From contig JACOZN010000013.1 of the NCBI GenBank assembly GCA_016181305.1, positions 79,691-132,627 of the forward strand: DNA of 52,937 nucleotides. The letters are read 5' to 3'. The notes beneath the pieces are model-generated. The model worked only from the letters and a program-made list of their open reading frames with translations. It did no database searches and was not told the DNA's origin. Below are positions 8,158-15,153 of the stretch, in pieces. Source of the DNA: Candidatus Woesearchaeota archaeon. GTDB lineage: Archaea > Nanobdellota > Nanobdellia > Woesearchaeales > GW2011-AR4. Every line of letters starts with the position of its first letter. Within the stretch, counting starts at the first letter, position 1. The position numbers and the translations under genes were made by a program.

Positions 8158-8522
8158 AATATTTTTTCGATACTTATGCCCTAATAGAAATATTCCTGCA
8201 AAACCCTAAATATGAGAATTATACTATGAATCCGATAGAAGCCGGCACAACAGTCTTTAACATTATGGAACTTCATTTTTACTGCCTAAAGAATTTTGGA
8301 GATGAGGAAGCAGAAAAAATTTACAATCTAGTAAGTTCTTTAATAATCAGCACAGATGATGATATAATAAAAGACGCGAATAAATTCAAGCTTGCAAATA
8401 TCAAAAAAAGACTTAGTTTTACTGATTGCATAGGCTATATATCCTCAATTAAGCTAAATTTAAAATTTGTTACAGGAGATTACGCATTCAAAGGAATGGA
8501 AAATGTTGAGTTTGTAAGATAA
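8154..8522 (+). CDS. PIN-domain ribonuclease toxin (VapC-like)
   Basis: This 122-residue PIN-domain protein is the likely toxin of the pair. The conserved acidic residues are visible: FDTYALIE at the N-terminus (D6), NIMELHF (E39), SFTDCIGY and TGDYAF near the end. PIN toxins cleave RNA, often tRNA, and are inhibited by the partner antitoxin. The start codon overlaps the antitoxin stop by 4 bases. No second copy is present in the window. Confidence 0.85.
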   Translation: MKYFFDTYALIEIFLQNPKYENYTMNPIEAGTTVFNIMELHFYCLKNFGDEEAEKIYNLVSSLIISTDDDIIKDANKFKLANIKKRLSFTDCIGYISSIKLNLKFVTGDYAFKGMENVEFVR

Positions 8523-8625
8523 TTTCCCATCCCTAAAAAATAATTATAGTGCAATATACCTATTGGAAAAGCACTGGACATATGCGGGCAAACTATTTAA
8601 ACAAGACATTCTTCCTCTTTCTAAA

Positions 8626-9008
8626 ATGACAGAGCATGAAAAAGAATTAGCAGTATTCATGGAATAATGATGAATGGCATTTTTCTGTTATAGACATAGT
8701 TTCAGCCTTGACAGACAGCGTTGATGCAAAGGATTATTGGTACAGGCTAAAGCAAAGGGAGAAAGAGTCCTCGGGAGTTGAGTTATCGACATTTTGTCGA
8801 CAACTGAAATTAGCCTCAGCAGACGGCAAATATTATGAAACTGACTGCTGAAGGCTTTGGACAAAATAAAGCAGCTGCAAAAGAAGGCGGAGAAGTTGCA
8901 GGAAATGCCAGAAAAGACGCTGAGAAAAGGATTGGGAAATCAATAATCTCTGATGAAAACTATTTAACAGAAACGGAAAATAAGAAAAAAAGAATATCAA
9001 ACCATTAA
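8626..9008 (+). pseudogene. Decayed Bro-N/DinD-like protein gene
   Basis: Broken frames together recall the virus-linked Bro-N/DinD family. An ATG frame (TEHEKELAVF) runs into a stop. A second frame then reads NNDEWHFSVIDIVSALTDS, AKDYWYRLKQREKE and ELSTFCRQLKLASADGK, the hallmark N-terminal part. After a missing middle section the C-terminal end follows (AEGFGQNKAAAKEGGEVAG...) to a TAA at 9008. At least one frameshift or small deletion lies near 8662, and an internal deletion of over 100 residues lies near 8845. A TATA-like ATTTAAAC remains upstream. This is the relic of a mobile or viral gene next to the toxin-antitoxin pair. Confidence 0.75.
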
Positions 9009-9082
9009 GGTTATCAATAAGACATTTTTAGATTTATTAAGCCCAAAACCATTATATACTATTTATTATTCTCATCCAAAAA

Positions 9083-9496
9083 ATGAACCAAGGAGCCAAG
9101 GTAAAAGTCCATTACACAGGCACTCTGAATGACGGAAAGATATTTGACTCTTCAGAAGGAAAAGAGCCTCTGGAATTTACTATAGGCAACAACCAGGTCA
9201 TAAAAGGCTTTGAAGATGGAATAAAAGGCATGAAAGTAAACGAGGAAAAAACCATAAAAATCAAGGCAAATGAAGCATATGGCGAAAGAGACGAGAGAAT
9301 GGTTGTTTCTGTGCCGAGGGACAAGTTCCCTCCTGAAGCGCAGGCTGGCGGAATGCTTATCCTGAAGGGGCCAAACGGCGAAAAGCTGCCTGCAGTCATA
9401 AAGGAAGTAAAAGGTGATGCTGTAATCATAGACATGAACCACCCGTTGGCGGGAAAGGAATTGAATTTTAAAGTGAAGGTTATTGGAATTAGTTAG
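9083..9496 (+). CDS. FKBP-type peptidyl-prolyl isomerase (SlyD-like)
   Basis: The 137-residue protein is a short archaeal FKBP with an inserted chaperone flap. It begins VKVHYTGTLNDGKIFDSSEG and has the GNNQVIKGFEDGIKGMKV active-site segment and the NHPLAGKELNFKVKV end. It catalyses cis-trans isomerisation of prolyl bonds and helps folding in the cytoplasm. The flap region (residues ~65-120, GERDERMVVSVPRDKFP) resembles SlyD. A TATA-like TTATATAC lies about 25 bases before the ATG, so the gene has its own promoter. Confidence 0.92.
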   Translation: MNQGAKVKVHYTGTLNDGKIFDSSEGKEPLEFTIGNNQVIKGFEDGIKGMKVNEEKTIKIKANEAYGERDERMVVSVPRDKFPPEAQAGGMLILKGPNGEKLPAVIKEVKGDAVIIDMNHPLAGKELNFKVKVIGIS

Positions 9497-9507
9497 TTCT
9501 CAAAAGG

Positions 9508-9515
9508 TTTATAAA
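9508..9515 (+). promoter_or_regulatory. TATA box of the leuCDB operon
   Basis: TTTATAAA is preceded by an AAAGG stretch that could serve as BRE. It lies 22 bases before the leuC ATG, the spacing expected for a near-leaderless archaeal transcript. No attenuator or T-box-like structure is seen in the short leader. Confidence 0.6.
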
Positions 9516-9537
9516 TTGATTATCACTCCCAAGTAAT

Positions 9538-10947
9538 ATGTCAAGTGACACGCTGTACGAAAAAGTATTTGGTAGGCATGTTGTTGACGTACTGCCTACG
9601 GGACAATACCAGATTTTTATTGGATTTCAACCTCTACATGACGTAACTACTTCTCCTGCATTTGAGATGGTGAAAGAAGCAAACGGAAAAGTTGCTTATC
9701 CTCAACTGAATATTGCTACTGCAGACCATATGGTTCCAACAACAAGCATGGCAAGGCCTTTTAGCGACCCAAAAGCAGAAGCTTTGATGGATGCATTGGA
9801 GAGAAATGCTAGGCAATATGGCATTGAATTCTTAGGTCCTGAGTCAGGAAAGCAAGGCATAGTTCATATTATAGGTCCTGAACGTGGATTAACTCAGCCT
9901 GGCATTACTATTGCATGCGGCGACAGCCATACAAGCACGCACGGAGCATTTGGAGCACTGGCATTTGGCATCGGAACAACGCAAGTGCGCTATGTGCTTG
10001 AAACCCAGACTCTTGCTGTTGACAGGCTTAAAGTAAGACAAATACATTTTAAAGGAGAGTTATCAAAAGGTGTTTACGCAAAAGACGTTATATTGTATAC
10101 AATCAGCCAATTAGGAGTTGGCGGGGGCAAAGGTTTTGCATACGAATACGGCGGCAGTATAGTTGATAAAATGACAATGGAAGAGCGAATGACAATATGC
10201 AATATGAGCATAGAAGGGGGAGCATTGGTTGGATATGTGAATCCTGACAATACAACTTTTGATTATTTAAGAGGACGGGAACGTGCTCCTAGGGGAGAGG
10301 CGTTTGAGCGAGCAGTTAAATACTGGAAATCCATTGCATCAGAGCCAAATGCACAATATGACGACACAGTTGTGTTTCAAGGAAAAGAGATTGAGCCAAC
10401 TGTTACATGGGGAATCAACCCAGGACATGCAATCGGCATTTCACAGCGCATGCCTGAATTGTCAAAAATTTTAGATGAAAGTGAAAGAAAAAGTGCGGAA
10501 AAGGCATATGCACATATGAAATTGACGCAAGGAGAGCTAATTTGCGGCACTCCAATAGATGTTGCTTTTATCGGCTCATGCACAAACGGCAGGCTCTCTG
10601 ATTTGGAAGCGGCATCACAAGTCCTTAAAGGAAGAAAGGTTGCAGATAGTGTGGTACTGCTAGTAGTTCCTGGTTCTTATGAAGTGAAACGCCAGGCAGA
10701 GGAGCTGGGGCTTGACAGAATCTTTACAGAGGCAGGTGCGCAATGGAGAGGTGCAGGATGCTCCATGTGTCTGGGAATGAACCCTGACAAATTAACTGGA
10801 TATCAGATGTCCGCTTCCTCTTCAAACAGAAACTTTATTGGCAGACAGGGAAGCCCAAATGGGCGCACTCTGCTTATGAGCCCTGCGATGGTTGCAGCTG
10901 CTGCTGTTGAAGGAAGAGTAACTGATGTTAGGCAGTATTTGAGGTAA
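9538..10947 (+). CDS. leuC: 3-isopropylmalate dehydratase large subunit, bacterial type
   Basis: This 469-residue subunit with LeuD isomerises 2- to 3-isopropylmalate in leucine synthesis. It has the bacterial LeuC length and features: [21 protein letters not shown], the cluster ligand in GSCTNGR, and the paired Cys in [10 protein letters not shown]. The archaeal LeuC/HacA form is typically about 420 residues, so this gene looks bacterial in origin. It opens a three-gene operon with leuD (5-base gap) and leuB. LeuA is absent from the window, so completeness of the pathway cannot be judged. Confidence 0.92.
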   Translation: MSSDTLYEKVFGRHVVDVLPTGQYQIFIGFQPLHDVTTSPAFEMVKEANGKVAYPQLNIATADHMVPTTSMARPFSDPKAEALMDALERNARQYGIEFLGPESGKQGIVHIIGPERGLTQPGITIACGDSHTSTHGAFGALAFGIGTTQVRYVLETQTLAVDRLKVRQIHFKGELSKGVYAKDVILYTISQLGVGGGKGFAYEYGGSIVDKMTMEERMTICNMSIEGGALVGYVNPDNTTFDYLRGRERAPRGEAFERAVKYWKSIASEPNAQYDDTVVFQGKEIEPTVTWGINPGHAIGISQRMPELSKILDESERKSAEKAYAHMKLTQGELICGTPIDVAFIGSCTNGRLSDLEAASQVLKGRKVADSVVLLVVPGSYEVKRQAEELGLDRIFTEAGAQWRGAGCSMCLGMNPDKLTGYQMSASSSNRNFIGRQGSPNGRTLLMSPAMVAAAAVEGRVTDVRQYLR

Positions 10948-10952
10948 TAACT

Positions 10953-11558
10953 ATGGCTATTGATGATTTGGATGTATTAAAAATTTCAGGAACAGCAATA
11001 CCTATACCAGGCAGTGATATGGATACAGACCAGATTGCACCAGCGGATTCGATGACAGAACTGGCTTATAGTAAAGCTAGTATGTTACCATATCTTTTTC
11101 GTGATGCAAGAAAAAAAGACCCAAATCACCCACTTAACAATCCTAACTATGAAGGTGCTTCTATCATGGTAGTTGGCAGAAACTTTGGTGCTGGCTCATC
11201 AAGGGAAACTGCTCCGCAGGCAATTATGAGTTATGGCATCAGTGCTTTAGTTGGCGAGTCCTTTGCCACAATATTTGAGGGAAACTGCAGGGAAATCGGA
11301 ATGCCTGCAGTGACTGCGTCACATGACATCATTGAAGAATTGATGGAATTGACTGTGCGAGAGCCAAAAACAATATACACTTTAGACATATTATCAAAGA
11401 CATTAAGCTGGAGCGAGGGCACTTACAGACCAATAGAATTACCCGAGTCAACAAAAATTACGCTGATGCACGGCAATGTTTTGCAGATGCTTAAGAACAA
11501 TCATCCTAAAATAGCGCCAGTCGCCAATTCATTGCCTTATATTAATGGTTTTGAATAA
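10953..11558 (+). CDS. leuD: 3-isopropylmalate dehydratase small subunit, bacterial type
   Basis: The 201-residue small (swivel) subunit carries the substrate-recognition loop of isopropylmalate isomerase. Visible features are SDMDTDQIAPAD at the N-terminus and the NFGAGSSRETAPQAI motif near residue 75. Length matches bacterial LeuD (about 200) rather than the ~165-residue archaeal form. It follows leuC by 5 bases. The TGSSREHA-like Arg is retained (SSRE). Confidence 0.92.
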   Translation: MAIDDLDVLKISGTAIPIPGSDMDTDQIAPADSMTELAYSKASMLPYLFRDARKKDPNHPLNNPNYEGASIMVVGRNFGAGSSRETAPQAIMSYGISALVGESFATIFEGNCREIGMPAVTASHDIIEELMELTVREPKTIYTLDILSKTLSWSEGTYRPIELPESTKITLMHGNVLQMLKNNHPKIAPVANSLPYINGFE

Positions 11559-11583
11559 CAATTGATTTTTGGGGTTATTTCAA

Positions 11584-12684
11584 ATGAAAAAAAATATAGC
11601 AGTTCTTGAAGGAGACGGCATAGGTCCAGAAATAATGAGGGAAGGGTTAAAGGTTCTTGATGCTATTGCCAGAAAACATGGACATTCTTTTACATACATC
11701 CCTGCCCCTTTTGGCGCAAAAGCTTATTTTGATTATGGACATCCTTTTCCAGAACAAACTAAAGGAATTTGTGACGGAGCCGATGCTGTAATGAAAGGTC
11801 CTGTTGGCTTGGCTTTGAGTGAAATGAATAGAATTCCAACTGAGATGAGTCCAGAACCGGCTGCTCTGCTTCCTTTAAGAAAAAGATATGAAACGTATGC
11901 TAATTACAGGCCCGTTTTCTTGCCAAAATCCTGCGCGGATTTTTCCCCACTTAAACCTGATAGGATAGGGGAAGGCTTAGATATACTTATGATGAGGGAA
12001 TTAGTGGGCGGGATATACTTTGGAGAAAAAATTGAGGGTAAAGAAACAAAGATGCAATATGCTCGAGATGTTTCAGACTATACAGCAGAACAAATCGAAA
12101 GGTTTGCCCATGTTTGCTTTAATGAAGCTAGACAACGAAATGGCCAGCTTACTAGTGTTCATAAAGCCAATGTTTTGGCAACTTCAAGATTTTGGAATCA
12201 ACTATTTGAAAGTATATCAGTGAAGTACCCAGATGTAAATTTAAAATCAATGTTAGTTGATAATGTAGCATATCAATTGAGCGTTAACCCTACGCAATTC
12301 AATGGTGTTATGGCGCTAGATAACATGCAAGGAGATATTTTGACGGACCAAGCTGGCGGTATTTTAGGCTCATTGGGATTAATGCCGTCTGCATGCCTGA
12401 ACTTGCAAACCGGAAAAGGATACTACGAACCTGCACATGGCTCGGCTCCGGATATTGCAGGGCAGAATATCGCAAACCCTTATTCTATGATAGGCAGTGT
12501 TGCATTAATGCTGGAAAAAAGCTTCGGGCTTGGACAAGAGTCAAGGGATGTTTGGGCGGCATTAACCAATGTTTTTGCAGAAGGTTATAGGACAAAAGAG
12601 TTGTCCCGAAATACTCCTTTGGAAAAAGTATTGTCAACATCCCAATTCGGAGACAAGGTTGCAGAAAAAATAATGGCTAGTTAA
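11584..12684 (+). CDS. leuB: 3-isopropylmalate dehydrogenase
   Basis: The 366-residue NAD-dependent enzyme oxidises and decarboxylates 3-isopropylmalate. The N-terminus shows the GDGIGPEI motif. RELVGGIYFG and the cofactor-loop HGSAPDIAGQNIANP motif are those of LeuB rather than isocitrate or tartrate dehydrogenase. The metal ligands lie in VDNVAYQL and DNMQGDILTD. ATG 11584 is preferred to an in-frame TTG at 11569, since the enzyme normally begins right before the KNIAVLEGDG strand. It closes the leuCDB operon, 25 bases after leuD. Confidence 0.92.
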   Translation: MKKNIAVLEGDGIGPEIMREGLKVLDAIARKHGHSFTYIPAPFGAKAYFDYGHPFPEQTKGICDGADAVMKGPVGLALSEMNRIPTEMSPEPAALLPLRKRYETYANYRPVFLPKSCADFSPLKPDRIGEGLDILMMRELVGGIYFGEKIEGKETKMQYARDVSDYTAEQIERFAHVCFNEARQRNGQLTSVHKANVLATSRFWNQLFESISVKYPDVNLKSMLVDNVAYQLSVNPTQFNGVMALDNMQGDILTDQAGGILGSLGLMPSACLNLQTGKGYYEPAHGSAPDIAGQNIANPYSMIGSVALMLEKSFGLGQESRDVWAALTNVFAEGYRTKELSRNTPLEKVLSTSQFGDKVAEKIMAS

Positions 12685-12711
12685 AATATCAAAGACATTA
12701 ACCTAAAGCTT

Positions 12712-12719
12712 TTTAAATA
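12712..12719 (+). promoter_or_regulatory. TATA box of tRNA-Asn
   Basis: TTTAAATA is centred about 27 bases before the mature 5' end of tRNA-Asn. Confidence 0.55.
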
Positions 12720-12742
12720 AACTTTTCTATCCTTTTCTTTAT

Positions 12743-12859
12743 GCCTCCGTAGCTCAGCAGGTAGAGCGTGTGACTGTTATCCTCACTATTGTTCGGGACT
12801 TCCCAAACAAAGTTTGGTAAGTAATCACAAGGTCACCAGTTCGAGTCTGGTCGGGGGCG
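12743..12859 (+). tRNA. tRNA-Asn(GTT) with intron
   Basis: The acceptor stem GCCTCCG pairs with CGGGGGC (12852-12858), with G as discriminator. The D-arm is GCTC/GAGC. The anticodon stem TGTGA pairs with TCACA only after removal of an intron in the loop. The spliced loop CTGTTAA gives anticodon GTT (Asn). The T-arm is ACCAG-TTCGAGT-CTGGT. CCA is not encoded, and a T-run follows directly as a likely terminator. Confidence 0.92.
12780..12823 (+). other. tRNA-Asn intron, 44 bases, canonical position 37/38
   Basis: Removing these 44 bases restores a 7-base anticodon loop. The exact cut is ambiguous by one base because of repeated T/A bases at the ends. The intron folds internally (CCAAAC/GTTTGG hairpin and GGGA/TCCC). 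The central helix of the splice-site structure is weak (about 2 base pairs), so it would be a relaxed bulge-helix-bulge. Confidence 0.8.
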
Positions 12860-12868
12860 TTTTTTAAA

Positions 12869-13165
12869 ATGCAACAAATTCCATATAAGCCATTAAAGCA
12901 CATTCTTGTATGCACAAATGAAAGGGAGCAGGGTAAGGACTGCTGCTCGCACACAGGCAGCTACGAGATTTTCAGGGAATTGAAAGACTGGACAAAGGCA
13001 AATGGACTAAATTCAAAAGTCTGGGTTACAAGGACAGGCTGTTTGGGATTCTGCAACAATGTGGGCGCAACTGTAGTCATTTACCCTGATGAGCTATGGT
13101 TCAAGCAGGTGAAAAAGGAAGAAGTGCAGAAGATAAAGGACTTTATCTTGGATTCCCTGAAATAA
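12869..13165 (+). CDS. Thioredoxin-like [2Fe-2S] ferredoxin
   Basis: The 98-residue protein has the thioredoxin-fold 2Fe-2S ferredoxin pattern: an early Cys in HILVCTNERE, a second Cys pair in GKDCCSH, and the later TGCLGFCNNVG pair that completes the cluster ligands. The C-terminal strand-helix ends VKKEEVQKIKDFIL. It would be a small soluble electron carrier. It starts 9 bases after tRNA-Asn, so it may share that transcript or begin at an unseen promoter inside the tRNA gene. Confidence 0.85.
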   Translation: MQQIPYKPLKHILVCTNEREQGKDCCSHTGSYEIFRELKDWTKANGLNSKVWVTRTGCLGFCNNVGATVVIYPDELWFKQVKKEEVQKIKDFILDSLK

Positions 13166-13171
13166 TAAAAC

Positions 13172-13179
13172 TTTATAAA
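13172..13179 (+). promoter_or_regulatory. TATA box of tRNA-Ile
   Basis: TTTATAAA ends 24 bases before the mature tRNA-Ile and just after the ferredoxin stop codon. Confidence 0.65.
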
Positions 13180-13203
13180 CCAACTTAATTTTCAAACCTT
13201 AAT

Positions 13204-13278
13204 GGGCTCGTAGCTCAGTCTGGTTAGAGCGCTGCTCTGATAAGGCAGAGGTCGTGTGTTCAAATCACATCGAGCCCA
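13204..13278 (+). tRNA. tRNA-Ile(GAT)
   Basis: The full cloverleaf is visible without an intron: acceptor GGGCTCG/CGAGCCC, D-arm GCTC/GAGC, and anticodon stem CTGCT/GGCAG with loop CTGATAA (anticodon GAT). The T-arm is GTGTG-TTCAAAT-CACAT and the discriminator is A. CCA is not encoded. Confidence 0.96.
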
Positions 13279-13440
13279 TTCCACTCTTTTTTTGTCAATA
13301 CTAATTATTATATTAAATAAACTTGCCGGTTATTATTCTGACATTGCTTAAAAATCTTTTAACTACCACAAAGTTTAAATATAAGTTATTATTTTAAAAT
13401 AGCAACACTTTTGTTTTACTAAAAAATAGGAGGGTGTATG

Positions 13441-15126
13441 ATGAATTTTAAAACTAGGCTTTTGGCTTTGATGGTTGTTTCTGTTTTCTTGCTGAGCGGT
13501 TGCGAAGTGTACCAGACGCTTTACGGGAGCGCGCCGCAGGAAGTTTCTGAAGCTGCTCCGGGAAAGGTTGTGAGAATTGAGGGCTCGCTGGCAAAAGAAG
13601 CAGCCCTTTCCAAACAGGCTTATGCTGCTGCATCCGCAACACAGCACGACCCGTTCAAGACCGGAGACAATCCGCTCGGGCCGTTTGACAGGGGAAATTC
13701 TTTAGGGTTTACAATGCAGCAATGGCTGGCTGCAAGCGGCATAGGGATTTACAGCATTGACGGCGAAAATGCAGAAGCAGAGTTCTCATTCAAGAATCTT
13801 GTGCCTGGCGGAGTTTACACAGTATGGTGCTCAAGAATTTCACTGCCTCCTAATTTCAGCGTTGTTGACAAGCCGTGCGGCGCAGAGGACGGCTCTCAAA
13901 ACTCATTCACCGCAGACGAGAAGGGCAATGGCGAATTCTCATTGAAATTTAGCGCGCTCGAGCCAAGCACAAAAGACGCTGCATCTCTTATGGCAGTCGC
14001 TTACCACAGCGACGGCAAGACATACGGCGCAAGCCCCGGCGATTTCGGGCTGAACAGCCACGTGCAGATTTTCTACATGCTTCCAGAGATGGAGGGGGAA
14101 AAGGCAAAGTACCAAGTGCCTGTGAAGTTCGTGAATCATATTGATGCAGGCTTTCCCGAGCAGGATGTATTCATAGAGCTGGAAGAGAAGAAGGAAGAGG
14201 CTATGCCCGAGGTAAAAGAAGAACAGCCTGCCACAGGAGAGGCTGTTGAAGAGGTAAAAGAAGAACAGCCTAAAGAAGAGGCAGCGCCTGAAAAGCCGGT
14301 CGAAGTGGTTGAAATGCCGCAGGAAAAGCCGATTGTTGTGGTAGTGCAGGAAACGGATTTGGTGAGCCTGCAGCCAGAAGCAGAGGATCCTGACAAGGCA
14401 GCAAATCTTGTGTTTACTTACACGTCGCCTCTGGACGAGAAGGGGGAATGGCAGACAACTTATGGGGATGCTGGCGAATACACAATCACTGTAACGGTAT
14501 CAGACGGCGAGTCAGCAACAGCAAGGGAAGTTCTTGTAATTGTAAACAAGAAAGAGGAAGCGCCGGTAATCGACAGATCAAAACCCATTGAAAGCGGCTT
14601 GGCTATAGACGAAACGCAGTCTATCGATTTTAGCGTTGCCGCAAGCGACTTGAACAAGGACATGCTGTCATATGCCTGGAAGTTTGACGGCGCTGATGTT
14701 GGAAATGAAGACCAATATGCCTACCAGTCGACTTATGATGATGCGGGCACGCACACAGTCAAGGTTGAAGTCTCAGACGGGTTGTCAAGCGCAAGCAAGA
14801 TATGGTCCATAGAAGTGGAAAACGTAAACAGGAAGCCGGTTTTGGAAGAGGTAGGGGGCATATCCGTCAAAGAGACGGACAGGATTGTCATAACTGCGCT
14901 CGCAACTGACGACGACAATGATGCCATAGCCTACGCAATAAGCGACAGCAGGTTTGCCCAGGAAGACAATGTTTTCACGTGGCAGACTGATTATGACAGC
15001 GCAGGAACATATGAGGTTACTGCAAGCGCAAGCGACGGCCAGGACACAACTGAGCAGGCATTCACAGTAACGGTTGAGAACGTAAACAGGCCGCCTGTAA
15101 TAACTGACATTGTGCAGAAAGGATAA
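13441..15126 (+). CDS. Secreted lipoprotein with PKD/cadherin-like repeats
   Basis: The product of about 561 residues has a signal peptide ending in a lipobox (LLSGC), so it is probably lipid-anchored at the cell surface. A globular domain follows (residues ~55-225, GIYSIDGENAEAEFSFKNL; PGGVYTVWC), then an E/P/K/V-rich spacer (~245-300). Three Ig-like repeats with GDAGEYTITVTVSDG, DAGTHTVKVEVSDG and SAGTYEVTASASDG ends are PKD/cadherin-like. A strong GGAGGG (13429-13434) is best spaced for ATG 13441 rather than ATG 13438. The following gene encodes more of the same repeats. One repeat shares 51 identical bases with it. Confidence 0.75.
   Translation: MNFKTRLLALMVVSVFLLSGCEVYQTLYGSAPQEVSEAAPGKVVRIEGSLAKEAALSKQAYAAASATQHDPFKTGDNPLGPFDRGNSLGFTMQQWLAASGIGIYSIDGENAEAEFSFKNLVPGGVYTVWCSRISLPPNFSVVDKPCGAEDGSQNSFTADEKGNGEFSLKFSALEPSTKDAASLMAVAYHSDGKTYGASPGDFGLNSHVQIFYMLPEMEGEKAKYQVPVKFVNHIDAGFPEQDVFIELEEKKEEAMPEVKEEQPATGEAVEEVKEEQPKEEAAPEKPVEVVEMPQEKPIVVVVQETDLVSLQPEAEDPDKAANLVFTYTSPLDEKGEWQTTYGDAGEYTITVTVSDGESATAREVLVIVNKKEEAPVIDRSKPIESGLAIDETQSIDFSVAASDLNKDMLSYAWKFDGADVGNEDQYAYQSTYDDAGTHTVKVEVSDGLSSASKIWSIEVENVNRKPVLEEVGGISVKETDRIVITALATDDDNDAIAYAISDSRFAQEDNVFTWQTDYDSAGTYEVTASASDGQDTTEQAFTVTVENVNRPPVITDIVQKG
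14432..14482 (+). repeat. 51-base exact repeat, copy 1
   Basis: These 51 bases, encoding the end of a PKD-like repeat (DEKGEWQTTYGDAGEY), are identical to 15317-15367 in the next gene. Flanking repeat sequence is diverged, so recent duplication or gene conversion is likely. Confidence 0.9.
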
Positions 15127-15153
15127 TTTTTATTCTTTTTTGAGGGGGAATAA

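Noticed and set aside
11569-11583. TTG start extending LeuB by five residues
   Set aside because: ATG 11584 lies directly at the conserved N-terminal strand and the extension has no family counterpart.
12754-12954. Reverse-strand frame across tRNA-Asn containing a PDQTRTGDLVIT stretch
   Set aside because: It is antisense to the tRNA gene. This peptide is a known kind of artefact arising from translation of tRNA sequence.
14136-14396. Ser/Thr/Cys-rich reverse-strand frame
   Set aside because: It is the antisense of the Glu/Lys/Pro-rich spacer of the lipoprotein; low-complexity sequence keeps the frame open by chance.
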